In this document: positions 7,700 to 16,640 of the stretch, one piece after another
How the letters are laid out: every line of letters starts with the position of its first letter
How positions within the stretch are numbered: the first letter of the stretch is position 1
Notes under the pieces: model-generated
What the model saw: only the letters and a program-made list of their open reading frames with translations
What the model was told of the DNA's origin: nothing
The model's database searches: none
Position numbers and translations under genes: made by a program
DNA from: Candidatus Dormiibacter spiritus
Lineage (GTDB): Bacteria; Chloroflexota; Dormibacteria; Dormibacterales; Dormibacteraceae
DNA length: 64,000 nucleotides
NCBI GenBank assembly: GCA_003244185.1
Contig: QHBT01000029.1
Location: forward strand, 62,001-126,000
Direction of reading: 5' to 3'

Positions 7700-10600
7700 T
7701 CAGGCCGTCGCAGCGACCTCCTGCAGTTCCGAGCGCTTGCGCTCGACGTGCTTCAAGACCAGGTCGGCGTTGCGCTGCTTGATCTGCTCATAGCCGCGGA
7801 TCCGATCCGGCGTCGCCGCCAGCTGCACAGCCGTCCCGTGATTCGCCGGCGTGAGGTTGGCGCAGATCTCGTCCAGCAGCTCCTCATACCAACTGATGAG
7901 AGCCCGTTCAAGGCGCCGGATCTCGCTCCGCGCGAACGGGTCCCAGGCGGTGCCGCGGAGCCGCCGGAGCGGAATCAGAGTCTGTAGGAAGGGCCGGAAC
8001 CAGCCCCCCAGTTCCAGCTTTCGCTTCAAACCGCGGTCGCGGAGAAACGGCGGGTGCAGGTTGTAGCGGACCTTGGGCTTGTCGAAGGTCTCCTTGACTC
8101 GTAGCTCCCACTCCTGCTTCAGCAGCAGTCGGGCGACCTCGTACTCGTCCTTGTAGGCCATGAGCTTGTATAGGTGACGGACCGCTTGAGTGACGAGCTC
8201 CTCATTGCCCGGCAGCACCTGCTGTTCCGCTGCGTGCACCTCCAGTACCCGAGCCAGATAGCGGCCGGCATAAGCGACGTCCTGATAGCCGATCAGCTCC
8301 CCCAAGCGATACCCCAGCGCCCTCCGCAGATCCTCGCTCAAGCCGGCCCGACCCGCGTCGGCCAGCATTTCTTGGTAGGCACCCCCCAGGTCGCCGAGCC
8401 GCTGCAGGTACTGCTTACGCACTTCCTCATAGCGCAGCGGCGGCGGCGAGAGAGAGCGCCTGACCGCCGCCGGGTCGTGCCGATAGAGCCGGCCGTAACG
8501 GAAGGCCTGGAGGTTGCGGTCGACCGCCACACCGTTCAGCCGGATCGCCTCCTCCAGATCGGCAAAGGCGACAGGCAGCACGCCTGACTGATAGGCAACG
8601 CCGAGCATGAAGGTGTTGGTGAGCATCTGGTCACCGAAGAGCGCTTCAGCCGTCTTTCCGGCGTCGATCCAGACGTTCCGCTCTGGCTGGCTCCACTGGT
8701 CGATGGCGCTCTCCAGCGCGCTCTTGCCAGGGAGCAGGATGTCCACGTGGCGCACTGTCTCCGCGGTCGGTTGCAGCGAAGAGTCGGCCACCACCACAGT
8801 GCGGCCGGGCGCCATCCGATCGGCATTGAGGGGCGCCACCACGCCCAGCGCGTCGAGGCCGAGCATCAGGTCCGCCCCGGCCACGCCGACGCGGTTGGAG
8901 CGGTAGGGATCCTGCTCCCCCGGCAGGATGACGAGGGAGGAAAGCACGGCGCCTCCCTTCTGCGCCAGTCCTGTCTGGTCCAGCGCGTGCACAGCCTTAC
9001 CGCCCAGCATGGCCGCGACGGCCAGCACCTGGTTGGTGGTGACGACGCCGGTGCCGCCGATGCCCGGCATGTAAACGCGATAGCCGTCAGGCGGCACGCT
9101 CGGCTTGCCAGCAGGCTCCGGCAACTTGTCCAGACTCAGCTCGGGCACGGGCTTGCGCACCACGCCGCCTTCTGAGATGACCGTCAGAAAGCTCGGGCAG
9201 TCGCCCCGCGAGCACGAATAGTCCTTGTTGCAGGACGACTGGTGGATCTGCGTCTTGCGGCCGAACTCGGTCTCGATCGGCTGCACCGACATGCAGTTGG
9301 AGATGTCGCCGCAGTCGCCGCAGCCCTCGCAGACCTCCTCGTTGATGAAGATGAACTTCGTGGGCTGTGGCTGCTTGCCGCGCTTGCGCGCCCGCCGCTT
9401 CTCGGCCGCGCACTCCTGATCGAAGACCAGCACAGTGACGCCAGGAGTGTCCCGCAGCTCGCGCACAGCAGCCTCGTACCGCTCGCGGGGAAAGAGCTTC
9501 GCGTTGCTCGCCAGCCTGGCTAAATGCCAGCGATCCGGATCCTCGCTCACCACTATCGTGCGCCTGACGCCCTCCGACTCCAGGTAGCGGGTGAGCGTCG
9601 GCACGTCGGTGGCGCCGGTCGCGTGCTGGCCGCCAGTCATGGCGACGTGACCGTTGTAGAGGAGCTTGAAAGTGATGTTCACGCCGGCTGCCACGCAGGC
9701 GCGGACCGACTGGGAGGCAGAGTGGAAGAAGGTCCCGTCGCCGACGTTCTGGAGGAAGTGCTCAGTGTCGACGAAGGGCGCCAGGCCGATGAAGGCGGAG
9801 CCCTCGGCGCCCATGGGTGCCGCGTTGATAGTCCGCCGTTCCGGCTGGCTCATCATCGGCGCCATGCCGTGACAGCCGATGCCACCGCCCACCAGTTCGC
9901 CGTCGAGCGAGACGGTCGAGCGGCTATGCGGGCAGCCCGGGCAGTAGTTGGGCAACCGGCGCAGGAAGGCGTCATAGGACCGGCCCCGGACCTCCGCGAC
10001 TGCGCTCAAGCGGCGTGAGACCGGGTCTCCACCGCCCAGCTCGAGCAGGCGCGGGCCGATTCGCTCTGCCACCAGATCTGCGTCAAGTTCGCCGAAGTAG
10101 GGGAACCAATGCTGCCCCTCCGCGTTCAGCTTGCCCAGCACGTGCGGGCGCTTGGGCAGGTCGTAGAGCAGGTTGCGAACCTGGCCCTCGACCAGATCTC
10201 GCTTCTCCTCGATGACCACTATCTCCTGCAGGCCTTGCGCGAATTCACGCACCACCTGGGGGTCGAGCGGATAGGGCATGCCGACCTTGAGCACTCGCAC
10301 TCCCAGCCGCTGCAGCGCGGGTGCGTCCAGACCCAGGTCCAGCAGCGCCTGGCGGAGGTCGGAAAAGGACTTGCCCGACGCGACCAGGCCCAGGCGATCC
10401 CGCCGCCCCTTGACAGTGATTCGGTTCAGCTGGTTGGCGCGAGCGTAGGCGTGAGCGGCCGGGAAGCGCTCCTCGAAGAGGTGTCTCTCCATCTCGATCG
10501 AACCGGGGGCGAAGAAGAGGAAGGAGTTGGGCTTCTGGAAGTCACCGAGATCAGGGATGACTATCGGCGGTTTGGCCGGGCTGAGATCGACAGTGGCGCC

Positions 10601-11212
10601 CCCATCACAGAGGTTGGTCACACACTTGAGCGCGGGCCAGAGCCCCGTCAGGCGGGAGAGCGCGATCCCGTGGAGGCCCAGCTCCAGCAGCTCCGAGACC
10701 GAGGCCGGCGCCAAGACAGGCATGCCGCAGGCGACGAAGTCCCATTCGGAAGCGTTGGGCAGGGTCGAGCTCTTGGCCTGAGGGTCGTCGGCGGCCAGGG
10801 CCAGCAGCCCTGAGTGACGCGGACCGCCGCCCAAGTTAGCGTGCTTGAAGATGTCCAGGCAGCGGTCGACGCCAGGGCTCTTGCCGTACCAGATGCCGGT
10901 GACCCCGTCGTAGGTGGATTGGAAGACCTCGGTCATCTGGCTGCCCCAGACGACTGTGGCCGCCAGCTCCTCATTCAATCCCGGCCGGAGGTGAATGTCA
11001 AGCGGTTCCAGGTGCTTTTTGGCTCGGGCCAGCTCCAGGTCGTAACCACCCAGCGGCGAGCCGGGATAGCCGCTGATCATGATCCCTGTCCTGAGCCTTG
11101 CCGCGCGATCGCGCTGAGCTTGGATCATCGGCAGCCGGACCAGCGCCTGGACGCCTGTCATGAACGCGCGGCCTATCTCGAGGGTGTATTTGTCCTCCAG
11201 CGAGACAGGCAT
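7700..11212 (-). CDS. indolepyruvate:ferredoxin oxidoreductase, fused two-subunit type
   Basis: Oxidative decarboxylation of aryl pyruvates (from aromatic amino acids) to aryl-acetyl-CoA, with thiamine diphosphate and Fe-S clusters passing electrons to ferredoxin. This is the long fused form of about 1,170 residues: pyrimidine-binding part first (SGYPGSPLGGYD), CPGCPH near residue 424, TPP-binding middle part (GGIGCHGM, NVGDGTFFHSA), a Cys-rich cluster CEGCGDCGDISNC near 627, then the gamma-type domain (PGIGGTGVVTTNQVLA) and the long C-terminal extension typical of this form. I chose the ATG at 11212 over a TTG two codons upstream. Monocistronic, between convergent neighbours. Confidence 0.92.
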   Translation of the reverse strand: MPVSLEDKYTLEIGRAFMTGVQALVRLPMIQAQRDRAARLRTGIMISGYPGSPLGGYDLELARAKKHLEPLDIHLRPGLNEELAATVVWGSQMTEVFQSTYDGVTGIWYGKSPGVDRCLDIFKHANLGGGPRHSGLLALAADDPQAKSSTLPNASEWDFVACGMPVLAPASVSELLELGLHGIALSRLTGLWPALKCVTNLCDGGATVDLSPAKPPIVIPDLGDFQKPNSFLFFAPGSIEMERHLFEERFPAAHAYARANQLNRITVKGRRDRLGLVASGKSFSDLRQALLDLGLDAPALQRLGVRVLKVGMPYPLDPQVVREFAQGLQEIVVIEEKRDLVEGQVRNLLYDLPKRPHVLGKLNAEGQHWFPYFGELDADLVAERIGPRLLELGGGDPVSRRLSAVAEVRGRSYDAFLRRLPNYCPGCPHSRSTVSLDGELVGGGIGCHGMAPMMSQPERRTINAAPMGAEGSAFIGLAPFVDTEHFLQNVGDGTFFHSASQSVRACVAAGVNITFKLLYNGHVAMTGGQHATGATDVPTLTRYLESEGVRRTIVVSEDPDRWHLARLASNAKLFPRERYEAAVRELRDTPGVTVLVFDQECAAEKRRARKRGKQPQPTKFIFINEEVCEGCGDCGDISNCMSVQPIETEFGRKTQIHQSSCNKDYSCSRGDCPSFLTVISEGGVVRKPVPELSLDKLPEPAGKPSVPPDGYRVYMPGIGGTGVVTTNQVLAVAAMLGGKAVHALDQTGLAQKGGAVLSSLVILPGEQDPYRSNRVGVAGADLMLGLDALGVVAPLNADRMAPGRTVVVADSSLQPTAETVRHVDILLPGKSALESAIDQWSQPERNVWIDAGKTAEALFGDQMLTNTFMLGVAYQSGVLPVAFADLEEAIRLNGVAVDRNLQAFRYGRLYRHDPAAVRRSLSPPPLRYEEVRKQYLQRLGDLGGAYQEMLADAGRAGLSEDLRRALGYRLGELIGYQDVAYAGRYLARVLEVHAAEQQVLPGNEELVTQAVRHLYKLMAYKDEYEVARLLLKQEWELRVKETFDKPKVRYNLHPPFLRDRGLKRKLELGGWFRPFLQTLIPLRRLRGTAWDPFARSEIRRLERALISWYEELLDEICANLTPANHGTAVQLAATPDRIRGYEQIKQRNADLVLKHVERKRSELQEVAATA

Positions 11213-11579
11213 TAGCAAGCGTCCGCCCAGCGGTTCACTATGCGGATTCTAGTTGCCTGCAACTGTCGGATATTCAGCAGGCCCTCATGGCCTCCCTTGA
11301 CCGGCGTTCCGGGCTGGCGGCGCCAAGATCCCGGGGGACCGGGTCCTGGCACGCGGGCATCAGGGCCCGGAAGGCGCCCCGTCGATCTGGGGCCTCGGAT
11401 GCTAACTCTGGCCGGAACAGGCAACAGCAACAGGCAGCCAGGCCCATCCAGTCGGAGGCCCAGCGGGCTTGCCATGCTGTTAGAAAGCCGCGGCTGGGCA
11501 AAGTCGCATAGTCATCCCTTCCCGCGTGCGCGGACTTACCATCTCCACTTACCACATTGCTCCCGTAGGTTTGTGGGAC
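11213..11579. other. 367-bp divergent spacer upstream of the oxidoreductase and the ECF sigma factor
   Basis: No convincing gene on either strand: short open frames here have no homologous look and no ribosome-binding site. It must hold the promoters of both flanking genes. A G/C-rich imperfect inverted repeat lies around 11325-11350. I could not pick a confident -35/-10 pair. Confidence 0.5.
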
Positions 11580-12110
11580 ATGGCTGAGGTGGCGGGATCA
11601 CTCGACTTCGACGATCTCTACCAGCGTTACCGCCTGCCGATTTATCGCTCGATCCGCGGTATTGTCCTGGACGGCGCGGCAGCTGAGGATCTGACTCAGG
11701 AAACGTTCGAGCGGGCCTTCAAGGCGCAATCTGAGAGCATCACCGCGGCCGGTGCCTGGCTGCACAGGATTGGCATCAACCTAGCGCTCTCCCACCTCCG
11801 ACGCCAGAAGCTGGCACGACTCCTGCCTGTCAAGCTGTTCACCCGCGAGGAAGTGAGCGACTTCGACCGCTCGGAGAACCGCACAGCCGTGAGTCGGGCC
11901 CTCGAGGCGCTCAACCCCAACCAGCGCGCAGTGGTGGTGCTCACCTACTACAGCGATCTCACCCGAGAGGAGGTCAGCCAGTCGCTGGGCATCCCGCCGG
12001 GCACGGTCGCCTCGCGCTTGACTGCCGCACTCAGGATCATGCGCGGCGTGATAGGTAAAACGGAAACCGCTCCCGAAGCGTCCTTAGCTTCAGGACCCGA
12101 CAATGGATGA
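11580..12110 (+). CDS. ECF RNA polymerase sigma factor
   Basis: Sigma-70 family, extracytoplasmic-function type, 176 residues. Region 2 reads FDDLYQRYRLPIYR ... AAEDLTQETFERAF (about residues 9-50), and region 4 reads LEALNPNQRAVVVLTYY ... TREEVSQSLGIPPGTVASRL, ending in a helix-turn-helix. The ATG at 11580 opens just before region 2; the longer frame adds 18 unlikely residues. The next gene overlaps by eight bases and encodes a single-pass membrane protein, the usual place for an anti-sigma factor. Confidence 0.9.
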   Translation: MAEVAGSLDFDDLYQRYRLPIYRSIRGIVLDGAAAEDLTQETFERAFKAQSESITAAGAWLHRIGINLALSHLRRQKLARLLPVKLFTREEVSDFDRSENRTAVSRALEALNPNQRAVVVLTYYSDLTREEVSQSLGIPPGTVASRLTAALRIMRGVIGKTETAPEASLASGPDNG

Positions 12111-12912
12111 GACTGAGAATCGGCGGCCGACCGACCAGATCGCTGCCTTGATTCGCGGCGAACTCGATGCCTACCAGCCCCGGCGACTGCCCGCCAGGAT
12201 GCCCGACTGGGGCGGTCTGATCCGGGCCGAGTTGGAGACATATCAACCCAGCCGGCTCCCCGCTCGCCTGCCCGACTGGCAAACGTTGGTACAGGGTGAG
12301 TTGAAGTCCTACCGGCCTGACCACCTTCCGGCAACCTTCCGCCAGGTACTCGAACGCAAGCCGAAGCGCGTCTGGGAACCGCACTTGAACTGGGCGCCGG
12401 CCCTGGCGCTGACTGTGGTCGTCATCCTGGCGCTGGCCTTTGGCGGTGCGTCGGCACAGCCGGGCGGCTTCAGTGGGACCATGCAGCGGGTCGGCTTGAC
12501 CAGGTTGCTGCAGGGCGCATCACCCACCCCCCTGCCGCCCAGGACTGAAAGCCCGAGCCCCGGTCCCCGCGATAACAGCGGCGGCGGCGCTGCGCCCCAG
12601 CCATCGCCGAGTGGGCAGGCTCCCGCCACGCCGGGCAGTCCAGGTGGTGGCGACCAGCCGTCCGCCAACCCAGGCGGTGGCGGCCAGCCACCTTCCAACC
12701 CTGGCGGTGGCGGCCAGCCGCCGATTCCGGTGCCGGCACCCGCGCCCCCGCCGGCGCCGCTGCCCCCGCTGCCGCCAGTGCCGCTGCCCACCCTGCCCCC
12801 TGTGCCGCTGCCTACGCTGCCCCCTGTGCCGCTGCCTACGCTGCCCCCCGTACCGTTGCCCACGCTGCCGGTCTGCCCGCCGGTTCCCGTTCCCGGTGTG
12901 CCGTGCAGGTGA
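12103..12912 (+). CDS. single-pass membrane protein with triple N-terminal repeat and Pro-rich tail; candidate anti-sigma factor
   Basis: 269 residues in three parts. The cytoplasmic N-terminus holds three tandem 23-residue repeats (about 14-36, 37-59, 60-82) built on LIRxELxxYQPxRLPARxPDW. A membrane helix follows at about 97-117. The outer part is low-complexity: Gly/Gln/Pro stretches, then four PLPTLPPV units, ending with two cysteines (PVCPP, VPCR). The eight-base overlap with the sigma gene and the topology suggest a membrane anti-sigma or sensor partner, but I see no ZAS zinc motif (HxxxCxxC) or other known anti-sigma domain. Function is inferred from position. Confidence 0.6.
   Translation: MDETENRRPTDQIAALIRGELDAYQPRRLPARMPDWGGLIRAELETYQPSRLPARLPDWQTLVQGELKSYRPDHLPATFRQVLERKPKRVWEPHLNWAPALALTVVVILALAFGGASAQPGGFSGTMQRVGLTRLLQGASPTPLPPRTESPSPGPRDNSGGGAAPQPSPSGQAPATPGSPGGGDQPSANPGGGGQPPSNPGGGGQPPIPVPAPAPPPAPLPPLPPVPLPTLPPVPLPTLPPVPLPTLPPVPLPTLPVCPPVPVPGVPCR
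12778..12870 (+). repeat. 24-bp tandem repeat, nearly four copies, inside the Pro-rich tail
   Basis: Units begin at 12778, 12802, 12826 and 12850; each codes VPLPTLPP. Units 2 and 3 differ at one base, units 1 and 4 at a few, pointing to recent copy-number change. The last unit is incomplete. Confidence 0.9.
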
Positions 12913-13013
12913 GGAACCCGTCACAACAGGCGTAGAACGACTGGTTCTCGGCGCCACAGCGCGCTGGGGCCACGCTGCCGGCTAGCTCCGCAGCTAATCC
13001 GGTGCGGCGAGCG

Positions 13014-15374
13014 TCATCGGGTGGTCTGGCAGCCGAAAACTCTTCCCTCAGCGACAGAAGCGCCTGCCTCCACTTCCCGACCCCGCAACCAGTCGAGCAG
13101 CTTCCAGGGAGCGATGGGATAACCGTGGGGGTGCACACCCGTCGCATCAGCTACGGCGTTGGCGATCGCAGCCGCAACCGGGATCACGCCGGCCTCACCC
13201 ACGCCTTTGGCGCCGAAGGGACCCTCGGGGTCGATCGTCTCGACAGGGATGACATGGATGGGCGGAATGCCCAGTGCTGTCAGCATTCCGTACTCCCGCG
13301 GGCTGGGCCGGAGCAGCTGACCGTCGGCCACACCGAGCTCCTCCGTCAGGGCCAGGCCAAGTCCCATCACAGCTCCACCCAGCACCTGGCCTTCCACCGC
13401 GGCTGGATTCAGCGCCCGACCCACGTCGTGAGCGCACCAGAGGTTGAGTACGTGCACGAGCCCGCTGTCGGGTTCCACCTCCACCTCCGCCACGTGAGCG
13501 CCGAAGCCGTAGGCAGCCGAGATGTTGCCCACGAATAGTCGGTCCTGGGGCTCGGTGGGCGGGTCGTAGAAGGACGTCGCCATCAGCATCGAGCCACCCT
13601 GGCGCAGCATCCGCCGGCGCGCCACCTTGTCGTAGGCCAGTGAACTGTCGGGCGCGCCGCGCACGGCGATGACGCCCTCGCTAAGGGTCAGATCGGCGGC
13701 GTCAACCTCGAGGATTTCAGAGGCTGTCTCGAGCAGCTTCTGGCGAAGCTCGACGGCCGCGAGGCGGGCCGAGTTGCCGGCCACAAAAGTGGTGCGCGAA
13801 GCGTGAGCCCCGACATCCCACGGCTTGAGCTCTGTGGAGTCGTTGACCACGCTGACGGCGCTGAGCGGCACGCCGAGTGACTCGGCAGTGACCATCGCCA
13901 GCACAGTCTCCGAACCCTGGCCCAGCTCCGAGGCACCGCTGATCAGCGTCACCCGGCCTGCTTCATCGATCTTCAGGATCGAGCCGCAGCCGTCCGACGG
14001 ATAAATCCGGGCGCCCCCGCCGACGTGAATGTAGGCGGCTGCGCCGAACCCGCGATGCAGATGCCGCCGGCGACCTCGCAGCTCTGCCCAGCCTGACGCC
14101 TTGCGTACCTCTTCCAGACACTCCGCCAGGCCGCAGGAGGTGATCCGCATGCCCTGCGGCGTGACGTCGCCTGAGCGGTTGGCGTTCATGAGGCGCAGGT
14201 CGATCGGGTCCAGTCCAAGCCGATCGGCTATTTCCTCGGTCTGCTGCTCGATGGCGAAGGTGGCCTCGGGGTTGCCGAAGCCTCGAACCGAGCCGCCGTA
14301 TGCCTTGTTGGTGTAGACGACTCGCGCTCGCACTCGACAGTTCGGCACCCGGTAGAGGGAGCTGATGCTCTGCATCACAACCAGCAGCGCATGCGAGCCC
14401 CAGGCGTTGTAGGCGCCGTTGTCGGAGATGACGTCGGCATCGCGAAAGAGGAGGTTGCCGGCTTTGTCGGCGCCTGTGCGAAGCCGGATCTGCATGGGCT
14501 GGCGGACGCGGGAGCCGACGAACTCCTCCTCCCGGCTCAGATGGACTTTGACCGGCCGGCGGGCCGCCTTGGCCAGCAGCACAGTGATGAAGTCGAGGGG
14601 ATCGATGTCGATCTTGCCGCCGAAGCTGCCGCCGATCGGCGGCTGGTGGATGACTATGTCCCGCCAGTCCAGCTGCAGCGTGTCAGCGATCGCCTTGCGA
14701 TACATGAAGGCCATGTGCACGCCTGTCCACACATCCAGCCGACCCTCGGAATCGAAGGCGGCGATGCAGCAATGGGTCTCGATGGATGCTGGAGCCGAAA
14801 GCGGGCTCTGGAAGGTGCCCTCGACGATGACGTGAGCCGCCCGCGACGCCTGCTCGACGTCGCCGTGGTCGAAGTCCCAGCGCATGGAGACGTTCGGATC
14901 CAGGTCCGCCAGTTGGGGGTGGATCGCCGGCGCCCCGGCTGCCAGAGCCTCGTGGGGATCGTAGACGGCTGGCAGGGGCTCGTACTCGACTTCGATCAAC
15001 TCCAGCGCGCGCTCGGCCGTCGCCTCGTCCTCGGCGGCGACCGCTGCCACCTCGTCGCCGGCGCAGCGGACTTTTTCCTGCTTCAACGGCAGGTTGTCCA
15101 GCCCGTAGCCGAACGGCCGCTGGGTGACGTTGCCGGCGTGGAGGACCGCATGCACCCCGGGCAGCCGCTCAGCCTCGGCTACGTCGAGGGAGAGGATGCG
15201 CGCGTGCGGGTGGGGACTGCGCAGGATGCGTCCGACGAGCTGACCAGGCAGTTGAAGATCGGAGATGAAGCGCGTGCGCCCCAGCACCTTGTCCCGCCCG
15301 TCGAGCTTCCGCTGCGACCTGCCGATGATCCGCAGCTCTGCGCTCTCTGCCGACCTGGCGGGAGGGGCGCTCAC
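13014..15374 (-). CDS. xanthine dehydrogenase-family molybdopterin-binding large subunit, stand-alone
   Basis: Molybdenum hydroxylase catalytic subunit (786 residues from the chosen start). Visible: N-terminal small domain (KVLGRTRFISDLQLPGQL, with HPHARI), then GGSFGGK, the Moco-contact region GGSVRGFGNPEATFAIEQQ, GQGSETVLAM, and the C-terminal GAKGVGEAGV containing the catalytic Glu. It looks closer to 4-hydroxybenzoyl-CoA reductase or nicotinate dehydrogenase types than to CoxL, whose active-site Cys loop (AYRCSF) is absent. No FAD or [2Fe-2S] subunit gene is adjacent, so partners must be elsewhere. I prefer the GTG at 15374 because TACGCT lies six bases before it; a TTG at 15395 is possible. 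Confidence 0.87.
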   Translation of the reverse strand: MSAPPARSAESAELRIIGRSQRKLDGRDKVLGRTRFISDLQLPGQLVGRILRSPHPHARILSLDVAEAERLPGVHAVLHAGNVTQRPFGYGLDNLPLKQEKVRCAGDEVAAVAAEDEATAERALELIEVEYEPLPAVYDPHEALAAGAPAIHPQLADLDPNVSMRWDFDHGDVEQASRAAHVIVEGTFQSPLSAPASIETHCCIAAFDSEGRLDVWTGVHMAFMYRKAIADTLQLDWRDIVIHQPPIGGSFGGKIDIDPLDFITVLLAKAARRPVKVHLSREEEFVGSRVRQPMQIRLRTGADKAGNLLFRDADVISDNGAYNAWGSHALLVVMQSISSLYRVPNCRVRARVVYTNKAYGGSVRGFGNPEATFAIEQQTEEIADRLGLDPIDLRLMNANRSGDVTPQGMRITSCGLAECLEEVRKASGWAELRGRRRHLHRGFGAAAYIHVGGGARIYPSDGCGSILKIDEAGRVTLISGASELGQGSETVLAMVTAESLGVPLSAVSVVNDSTELKPWDVGAHASRTTFVAGNSARLAAVELRQKLLETASEILEVDAADLTLSEGVIAVRGAPDSSLAYDKVARRRMLRQGGSMLMATSFYDPPTEPQDRLFVGNISAAYGFGAHVAEVEVEPDSGLVHVLNLWCAHDVGRALNPAAVEGQVLGGAVMGLGLALTEELGVADGQLLRPSPREYGMLTALGIPPIHVIPVETIDPEGPFGAKGVGEAGVIPVAAAIANAVADATGVHPHGYPIAPWKLLDWLRGREVEAGASVAEGRVFGCQTTR

Positions 15375-15380
15375 CGCAGA

Positions 15381-15386
15381 AGCGTA
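15381..15386 (-). promoter_or_regulatory. putative -10 hexamer of the molybdenum hydroxylase gene (leaderless)
   Basis: TACGCT on the minus strand, six bases before the GTG at 15374, fitting the TANNNT pattern seen before other genes in the window. No Shine-Dalgarno sequence is present. Inferred. Confidence 0.45.
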
Positions 15387-15590
15387 ACCGGCCAAAGGGC
15401 ACGTCTCGCCCTACGGTCGTGAGGAGCCGGCTCGCTCTCGGCTGCCCTCAGACGCGGATGACGGTTGTCGGACAGGCGATGACCGGCATGGCGGTGAGAT
15501 CGTAGCGGCCCGCCCCGAGACCGGGGTGGCGGTGGCGAATCCCCAGGCCGGCGGGGCGCCGCCGCCGGCCGGCTTCGCCAGAATGCACGG

Positions 15591-15989
15591 GTGAGCCGCG
15601 CCGAGGAGGAGCTGAACCGGCGCCTGCTGCGCGCCCGGGACGCCATCGACCGCTCCTATTCGGAGCCCCTCGACATCCCGCGCCTGGCGCAGGTCGCGCA
15701 CGTCTCGCCGGCGCATTTTATTCGCAGCTTCCACGCCGCCTTCGGTGAGACACCGCACCGCTACCTGCAGCGGCGGCGGGTCGAGCGCGCGATGTACATG
15801 CTGGTCCAGACCAGGCGCGACATCACCGACATCTGCCTCGATGTCGGGTTCACCAGCCTGGGTACCTTCAGCCGCACTTTCAGCCGGATCGTCGGCGAGT
15901 CTCCGAGCCGCTTTCGGTCCCACACGAAGCCGCTTCCGGTACCCAACTGCTTCGCCATGGCCTGGCTGACACCGAGCAGTTTTGGATAA
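15591..15989 (+). CDS. AraC-family regulator, DNA-binding domain only
   Basis: 132 residues, essentially just the two-helix-turn-helix AraC domain: IPRLAQVAHVSPAHFIRSFHAAFGETPHRYLQ, then ITDICLDVGFTSLGTFSRTFSRIVGESPSRFR. No ligand-binding domain, as in short MarA-like members. GTG start with CAGAAT six bases upstream. The following VOC-domain gene lies about 100 bp downstream with tandem repeats between, so this protein may control it. Confidence 0.88.
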   Translation: MSRAEEELNRRLLRARDAIDRSYSEPLDIPRLAQVAHVSPAHFIRSFHAAFGETPHRYLQRRRVERAMYMLVQTRRDITDICLDVGFTSLGTFSRTFSRIVGESPSRFRSHTKPLPVPNCFAMAWLTPSSFG

Positions 15990-16041
15990 GCCGCGCCAGC
16001 GGCGCACGGGTAGCGTGGTCCTCGGCGGGCCGACGACCCAC

Positions 16042-16071
16042 TCGACAGACAACCCATCGACAGACAACCTA
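16042..16071 (+). repeat. two tandem 15-bp repeats upstream of the VOC gene, possible AraC operator
   Basis: TCGACAGACAACCCA is followed at once by TCGACAGACAACCTA (14 of 15 identical). The pair lies 20 bp before the VOC start. AraC proteins usually bind direct repeats, so an operator is a reasonable inference. Confidence 0.6.
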
Positions 16072-16090
16072 TGAAGGAAGGAAATAACGA

Positions 16091-16537
16091 ATGCTGAAGT
16101 CACTTCGCGTCTCATCGCTCTACGTCCTCGACCAGGATCAGGCCGTGGATTTCTACGTCGGCAAGCTGGGGCTGAAGGTGATCGACGACATCCCCCTCGG
16201 CTACATGCGCTGGCTCACGGTGGGCGTGCCCGGCGATGGCGATCGCTCAATTCTTCTAGAGAAGCCGGGGCCGCCCTCGATGGACGAGAACGGTGCCGCT
16301 GAGGTGAGGGCACTGGTCACCAAGGGCCGGACCGCCGGCAGCCTCTTCTTCACCATCGACGATTGCCAGAAGACCTACGACGGGCTGGTCGCCAAGGGCG
16401 TGGAGTTCAGCGAGCCGCCGACCAACCGCGGCTACGGCATCGACTGCGGCCTTCGCGATCCGTTCGGAAACTTCATCCGCTTCTCGCAGATGTCCGACAG
16501 CTTCGTCGAAGGCAAGTGGGAGGGTACCCCCGCCTGA
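16091..16537 (+). CDS. VOC (glyoxalase/bleomycin resistance) superfamily protein
   Basis: 148 residues with the paired beta-alpha-beta-beta-beta modules of the vicinal oxygen chelate fold: VSSLYVLDQDQAVDFYVGKLGLKV, SILLEKPG, FTIDDCQKTYDGLVAKGVEF and LRDPFGNFIRF. This glyoxalase-like subfamily often accompanies AraC or TetR regulators; the substrate cannot be predicted. A purine-rich GAAGGAAGGAAA precedes the ATG. Probably transcribed from its own promoter near the 15-bp repeats, with or without read-through from the AraC gene. Confidence 0.88.
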   Translation: MLKSLRVSSLYVLDQDQAVDFYVGKLGLKVIDDIPLGYMRWLTVGVPGDGDRSILLEKPGPPSMDENGAAEVRALVTKGRTAGSLFFTIDDCQKTYDGLVAKGVEFSEPPTNRGYGIDCGLRDPFGNFIRFSQMSDSFVEGKWEGTPA

Positions 16538-16640
16538 GCCGCGGCGGCAGCAGGATCGTGGCCAGCAGTTCCTCGAGCCATTCCTGGTACGCCTCGGGCG
16601 TCCAGCCCTCGCCCGTCACCCAGCTCGGCGTACGCCTCAT
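16538..16640 (-). pseudogene. possible remnant of a TetR-type regulator C-terminus
   Basis: The minus strand reads MRRTPSWVTGEGWTPEAYQE then WLEELLATILLP, which looks like the C-terminal helices of TetR-family regulators, but no N-terminal DNA-binding part follows upstream and the frame runs on into the VOC gene without a natural stop. The rest of the spacer to 16834 shows nothing. A weak call from sequence character only. Confidence 0.3.

Noticed and set aside
11240-11587. Open frames in the spacer before the ECF sigma factor.
   Set aside because: Arg/Pro/Gly-rich, no ribosome-binding site, no recognisable domain, and overlapping frames on both strands are equally open.
12640-12870. Regular repeats that could be taken for a CRISPR array.
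   Set aside because: Units are 24-bp tandem repeats without spacers, in frame within a Pro-rich coding sequence; no cas genes in the window.
14101-15422. 343-codon open frame on the plus strand opposite the molybdenum hydroxylase.
   Set aside because: Antisense shadow; the minus-strand gene contains all family motifs across the same bases.
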